Position numbers and translations under genes: made by a program. From positions 1 through 64,000 of the forward strand of contig NZ_WMID02000031.1 of assembly GCF_009711165.2 (NCBI RefSeq): a DNA stretch of 64,000 bases, written 5' to 3'. The DNA is from Flavobacterium sp. MC2016-06 (GTDB lineage Bacteria; Bacteroidota; Bacteroidia; Flavobacteriales; Flavobacteriaceae). The notes beneath the pieces were generated by a model that made no database searches, was not told where the DNA came from, and saw only the letters and a list, made by a program, of their open reading frames with translations. Of the stretch, positions 60,178 to 64,000 are shown piece after piece. How positions within the stretch are numbered: the stretch's first letter is position 1; each line of letters opens with the position of its first letter.

Positions 60178-62661
60178 ATGCTGTATACTTCTCTTAAAAA
60201 AAGTTTTTTTTCACTATTTATAATCGCGGGATTTAATTCGTATTCGCAGCAGGATTTAAAATTACAATACAACCAGCCCGCTGTTGAATGGACAGAAGCT
60301 TTACCTATAGGAAACGGTACACTTGGTGCCATGGTTTTTGGCAGAGTTGATTCAGAATTAATTCAGTTGAATGAAGCTACTTTGTGGAGCGGCGGACCCG
60401 TGAAAAAAAATGTGAATCCAGATGCGTTTAAAAATCTGGCTCCGATTAGAGAAGCGCTGAGAAATGAAGATTTTGAAAAAGCATACGATCTCACTAAAAA
60501 TATGCAGGGCGCTTACAGCGAAAGTTTTATGCCATTGGGAGATCTTATTCTGGTACAAGATTTTGGAGGAAAGAAACCTGATCTTTACAACAGAAGCCTT
60601 GATTTACAAACAGGATTGGCGGTGACAAATTTTACAGTTGATGGTATAAAGTACAAAAGAGAAATATTTGCTTCAGCACCTGCAAAATGTATTGTGATTA
60701 AAATTTCGGCAGATCAATTAAAAAAACTTTCGATAACAATTGATGCTTCAAGTCTTTTAAAAAATAAAACAGCCATACAAAATCAAGCATTGGTTTTAAA
60801 AGGAAAAGCACCTTCACACGCAGATCCAAATTATATAGATTATAACAAAGAACCTATTGTTTACGAAGATACAGCAGGCTGTAGAGGAATGCGTTTTGAA
60901 TTGATTATTAAACCCGTTATAAAAGATGGCGAAATTAGTGCTGACGGAAATAAATTAGTGATCAAAAATGCTTCTGAAATTTTACTTTTTGTTTCTGCCG
61001 CGACCAGTTTCAACGGATTTGATAAATGCCCGGACAGTCAAGGAAAAGACGAAGAAAAATTGGCCGAAAGTGCTATTAAAAATGCAGCGAGTAAAAAATA
61101 CGACAGTTTATTAAAAGAACATCTTAAAGATTTTCAGCATTTTTTTAATAGAGTTTCCTTAAAGCTTAACGAAAAAGAAGCTGATAAATCTAATCTGGCT
61201 ACAGATATAAGATTAGAACAATATGCAAAAGGAGAAAAAGATGCTGGACTTGAAGCTTTATTTTTCCAATTTGGCCGTTATTTATTAATTTCTTCCTCAC
61301 GCACACACAACGCTCCAGCCAATTTACAAGGGATTTGGAACAATAAACTTCGCGCGCCTTGGAGCAGTAATTACACGACAAATATTAATTTACAGATGAA
61401 TTATTGGCCTGTAGAATCTGCAAGTTTATCTGAACTATTTTTTCCGCTTGATGAATTTATCAAGAATGCTTCTGTTACAGGAACAGAAACAGCACAAAGT
61501 TATTACCATGCTAACGGATGGGTTTTGCATCACAATTCAGATATCTGGGCAACTACAAATCCTGTAGGTGATTTAGGAAAAGGAGATCCTATGTGGGCAA
61601 ATTGGTATATGGGCGCCAACTGGCTGAGCAGACATTTGTGGGAACATTATCAATATACAGGTGATACAGCATATTTAAAGAAAGTATATCCCATTATAAA
61701 AGGAGCGGCGACATTTAGTTTAGACTGGCTTCAAAAAGATAAAGATGGCTATCTGGTAACAATGCCTTCGACTTCGCCAGAAAACAAATATTACTACGAT
61801 GGTAAAAAGCGTGGTACTGTAACCACAGCTTCAACAATGGATATTGGAATTATAAAAGATTTATTTGAAAATACCATCGAAGCATCAAAAGTGCTAAACA
61901 CCGATTTAGAATTCAGACAGCAATTAAACAAAGCAGCAGATCAATTACTTCCTTTTAAAATTGGAAGTAAAGGACAACTGCAGGAATGGTATAAAGATTT
62001 TGAAGAAGAAGATCCGCATCACAGGCATACTTCGCACCTTTATGCATTGCATCCTGCTAATTTAATATCTCCGCTGAAAACGCCAGAATTGGCCGCTGCA
62101 GCAAAGAAAACATTAGAACTTCGCGGAGACGATGGAACAGGTTGGAGTCTCGCTTGGAAAGTAAACATGTGGGCAAGACTTTTAGACGGAAATCATGCGT
62201 ACACATTATTTAAAAATCAATTAAGATTAACAAAAGAAAATAATACAGAATACAGCAGACATGGAGGTTGTTATCCCAATCTTTTTGATGCGCATCCGCC
62301 TTTTCAGATCGATGGTAATTTTGCCGGAACAGCAGGTGTTATAGAAATGCTGATGCAAAGTCAAAACAATGAAATACAACTGCTTCCTGCTTTACCAGAT
62401 GCGTGGACAGACGGCGAAATAAAGGGGATTACGGCGAAAGGGAATTTTACTGTAGACATAAAATGGAATGATGGCAAATTAAATCAGGCCAGAATAGTTT
62501 CTAACAATGGCGGTGTTTGTTCGCTGAGAGCTGCGGAGCCATTTGTAATTGAAAAACTTAATATCAAAAGCGAGAAATCGTCTATAGGTTATACAGCAGT
62601 ATTTGAAACTAAAAAAGGGATTTCTTATGTCTTAAAACCTTTAGTTATTGTTCCTGATTAG
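60178..62661 (+). CDS. GH95 alpha-L-fucosidase (or alpha-L-galactosidase)
   Basis: 827 residues with a signal peptide (ending SYSQQ). GH95 features: PIGNGTLGAMVFGRVDSELIQLNEATLWSGGP, SSSRTHNAPANLQGIWNN, the catalytic Asn-rich stretch NYTTNINLQMNYWPVE, the acid in MPSTSPENKYY, HRHTSHLYALHPANLIS, DDGTGWSLAWKVNMWARL and FQIDGNFAGTAGVIEML. The family cuts alpha-1,2-linked L-fucose, with some members preferring L-galactose. It is the last gene of the cluster, and a terminator follows at 62784. Confidence 0.95.
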   Translation: MLYTSLKKSFFSLFIIAGFNSYSQQDLKLQYNQPAVEWTEALPIGNGTLGAMVFGRVDSELIQLNEATLWSGGPVKKNVNPDAFKNLAPIREALRNEDFEKAYDLTKNMQGAYSESFMPLGDLILVQDFGGKKPDLYNRSLDLQTGLAVTNFTVDGIKYKREIFASAPAKCIVIKISADQLKKLSITIDASSLLKNKTAIQNQALVLKGKAPSHADPNYIDYNKEPIVYEDTAGCRGMRFELIIKPVIKDGEISADGNKLVIKNASEILLFVSAATSFNGFDKCPDSQGKDEEKLAESAIKNAASKKYDSLLKEHLKDFQHFFNRVSLKLNEKEADKSNLATDIRLEQYAKGEKDAGLEALFFQFGRYLLISSSRTHNAPANLQGIWNNKLRAPWSSNYTTNINLQMNYWPVESASLSELFFPLDEFIKNASVTGTETAQSYYHANGWVLHHNSDIWATTNPVGDLGKGDPMWANWYMGANWLSRHLWEHYQYTGDTAYLKKVYPIIKGAATFSLDWLQKDKDGYLVTMPSTSPENKYYYDGKKRGTVTTASTMDIGIIKDLFENTIEASKVLNTDLEFRQQLNKAADQLLPFKIGSKGQLQEWYKDFEEEDPHHRHTSHLYALHPANLISPLKTPELAAAAKKTLELRGDDGTGWSLAWKVNMWARLLDGNHAYTLFKNQLRLTKENNTEYSRHGGCYPNLFDAHPPFQIDGNFAGTAGVIEMLMQSQNNEIQLLPALPDAWTDGEIKGITAKGNFTVDIKWNDGKLNQARIVSNNGGVCSLRAAEPFVIEKLNIKSEKSSIGYTAVFETKKGISYVLKPLVIVPD

Positions 62662-62783
62662 TTCTATTTAAAAATAGTAATGTAACTAAATGAAAACCTT
62701 TGTACGGTGCCTTAAATGTAAAAAACTACAAATTTTTAAATTAAAATATTCTTTATAATTTCAGAGCCTTTATGAAAAAGCAT

Positions 62784-62814
62784 AAAAAAGCCTAATGAAA
62801 ATTAGGGCTTTTTT
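62784..62814. terminator. Intrinsic terminator after the GH95 gene
   Basis: The stem AAAAAAGCCTAAT / ATTAGGGCTTTTTT has one bulged base, a GAAA loop and a T-run. It abuts the tRNA-like fragment. Confidence 0.8.
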
Positions 62815-62838
62815 GGTGGGGAGAGCAGGATTCGAACC
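62814..62838 (-). other. tRNA 3'-end fragment (T-loop, acceptor strand and CCA), possible attachment-site scar
   Basis: On the minus strand the sequence reads GGTTCGAATC, then CTGCTCTCCCCA and CCA, which is the T-loop, T-stem, acceptor strand and encoded CCA of a tRNA. Upstream on that strand (to about 62859) lies GCAGGACTTCAAAACTATA, which does not pair as a normal T-stem or anticodon arm, and no matching 5' acceptor strand GGGGAGA is found. The rest of the tRNA is absent. The gap up to 63153 holds no gene that I can support. Confidence 0.65.
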
Positions 62839-63153
62839 TATAGTTTTGAAGTCCTGCTTATACTGCATTTCTAATATTTTTTTGCGTTGCATACGAATGC
62901 GCCAAGAAGATTTTCAGTATTTTTAAAAGTATTGAAACTTCCAAACTGATTTAAATCTTGTTTCAAGTTTAAAATACAAAATTTTCACAAATTAAGACTA
63001 GGAAATAAATTTGAGATTATTTTAATGACTCAAAGAAAAATAGCCTTAGTTTTTTGTGGCAATTAAGGTATCAAGTCCAAAATAAAAAAGTGCGAAGTCA
63101 GAGGCATTCGCAAAGCATTTCATTAGAAAACTTAGGATAGCAGGCTTTTCTTA

Positions 63154-64000
63154 TCAATTAAAACCTGCACGGAATTCCAACGGAGACATATCGGTTTTAT
63201 TTTTGAATAGTTTGTTGAATGATTGCGGACGTTCAAAACCTAAATGATAGGCAATTTCAGAAACTGAGAAATTAGTGGTTGTTAGATATTCTTTGGCCTT
63301 TTCAATTAATTTATTATGGATGTGCTGCTGTGCACTTTGATTGGTAAGAGAACGCAGCATATCACTTAAATATTTTGGAGATAAATGTATCTGATCAGCT
63401 AAATATTCTACCGTTAGAATGCCTTTATTTAAACCGTCTTCATTTTTAAAATATTCATTGATTAGGTTTTCTGTTTTTACCAGTACATCGTTGTTCGCTG
63501 ATTTTCGAGTAATGAACTGTCTTTCATAAAATCGATTACTGTAATTAAGTAATAAATCCAATTGAGAAAGAATTATGTCCTGCGTATGATGATCAATATG
63601 CTGATATTCTTCTTCAATTTTTTTGAAAATGGCTAGAACATTATTTTCTTCTTTTTCTGAAAGGTGCAGCGCTTCATTTAAGGAATAAGAAAAGAAACTA
63701 TAATTACTGATAATGCTGGCCAATGCATGCTTTGCTAAAAAATCGGGATGAAACATTAACGCGAAACCTTTTCCTTCATTTAAGCGATTGATTTCTGCAA
63801 CTTCTACAGATTGAATTTGTTTAGGCGCACTAAAAGTCATTGTACCACTGTCAAAATCATAATAGTTCTGTCCGTATTTTACTTTGGATTGAATATTTTT
63901 TTTCAGAGAAATAGTGTAGAAATTAGTCGTAAATCTTTTCCATATATCCGAATTTACTGCATGTAACTCAGAAACCTGTACCACACTTATTAAGGGATGG
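63154..64000 (-). CDS. AraC-family transcriptional regulator, 5' end beyond the window
   Basis: The C-terminal 100 residues carry the double helix-turn-helix: LTVEYLADQIHLSPKYLSDMLRSL and NFSVSEIAYHLGFERPQSFNKLFKNKTDMSPLEFR. The N-half is a cupin-like sensor domain (DFDSGTMTFSAPKQIQ). Reading the frame past the first possible start (GTG at 63984) to the window edge gives HPLIS before VVQVSELH, the usual sequence in this family, so the true start lies outside. It points towards the GH95 cluster and could control it, but many such flavobacterial regulators act on other genes. Confidence 0.93.
   Translation of the reverse strand, partial: HPLISVVQVSELHAVNSDIWKRFTTNFYTISLKKNIQSKVKYGQNYYDFDSGTMTFSAPKQIQSVEVAEINRLNEGKGFALMFHPDFLAKHALASIISNYSFFSYSLNEALHLSEKEENNVLAIFKKIEEEYQHIDHHTQDIILSQLDLLLNYSNRFYERQFITRKSANNDVLVKTENLINEYFKNEDGLNKGILTVEYLADQIHLSPKYLSDMLRSLTNQSAQQHIHNKLIEKAKEYLTTTNFSVSEIAYHLGFERPQSFNKLFKNKTDMSPLEFRAGFN

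Noticed and set aside
62814..62859. Complete tRNA gene, possibly with a TCA anticodon because of the CTTCAAA stretch
   Set aside because: No 5' acceptor strand, D-arm or paired anticodon stem can be found, so only a 3' fragment is claimed.

Overview
The window is low-GC DNA from a Flavobacterium-like member of the Bacteroidota. The evidence is the AT-rich base composition, SusC/SusD and TonB-dependent receptor genes, a hybrid two-component sensor of the Bacteroidota type, promoter-like TAnnTTTG boxes, and many lipoprotein or signal-peptide hydrolases. I see no phage genes, no integrase, no complete IS element, no CRISPR array and no rRNA. The only tRNA-like sequence is a 3'-end fragment.

Region 1 (1-16.8 kb, + strand) is the distal part of a non-ribosomal peptide cluster. 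It holds a C-terminal NRPS fragment, a TonB-dependent receptor, a free-standing type II thioesterase, a SyrD/PvdE-like exporter, a second NRPS, a 4'-phosphopantetheinyl transferase and a membrane-anchored S33-type hydrolase. Both complete adenylation domains carry a glycine-type specificity code. Both NRPS proteins end in a condensation domain instead of a thioesterase.

Region 2 (16.9-22.7 kb) is a patchwork: a serine hydrolase, an HxlR regulator divergent from a quinone-oxidoreductase-like gene plus a SnoaL-like gene, a decayed M13 peptidase, and two small paralogous secreted-protein genes, one of them broken.

Region 3 (23.1-27.7 kb) is a three-gene sucrose locus: a sucrose-phosphate synthase/phosphatase fusion, a GH32-like cytoplasmic protein and a PfkB sugar kinase. 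A 618-bp gap follows with two terminators and a possible small RNA.

Region 4 (28.3-47.1 kb) is a polysaccharide utilisation locus with GH89, SusC, SusD, two GH92 enzymes, a small secreted protein, a lipoprotein phosphoesterase and a hybrid two-component regulator. It looks aimed at an alpha-mannan or glycoprotein glycan carrying alpha-GlcNAc.

Region 5 (47.6-62.7 kb) is a second carbohydrate cluster without SusCD: inositol oxygenase, GH2, a DUF5009/HGSNAT-like membrane protein, an SSS symporter, two GH28, GH51 and GH95. The set fits plant pectin or arabinogalactan side chains. An AraC regulator on the opposite strand runs off the right edge. Gaps in regions 4-5 are filled with palindromic and MITE-like repeats, the most repeat-dense part of the window.
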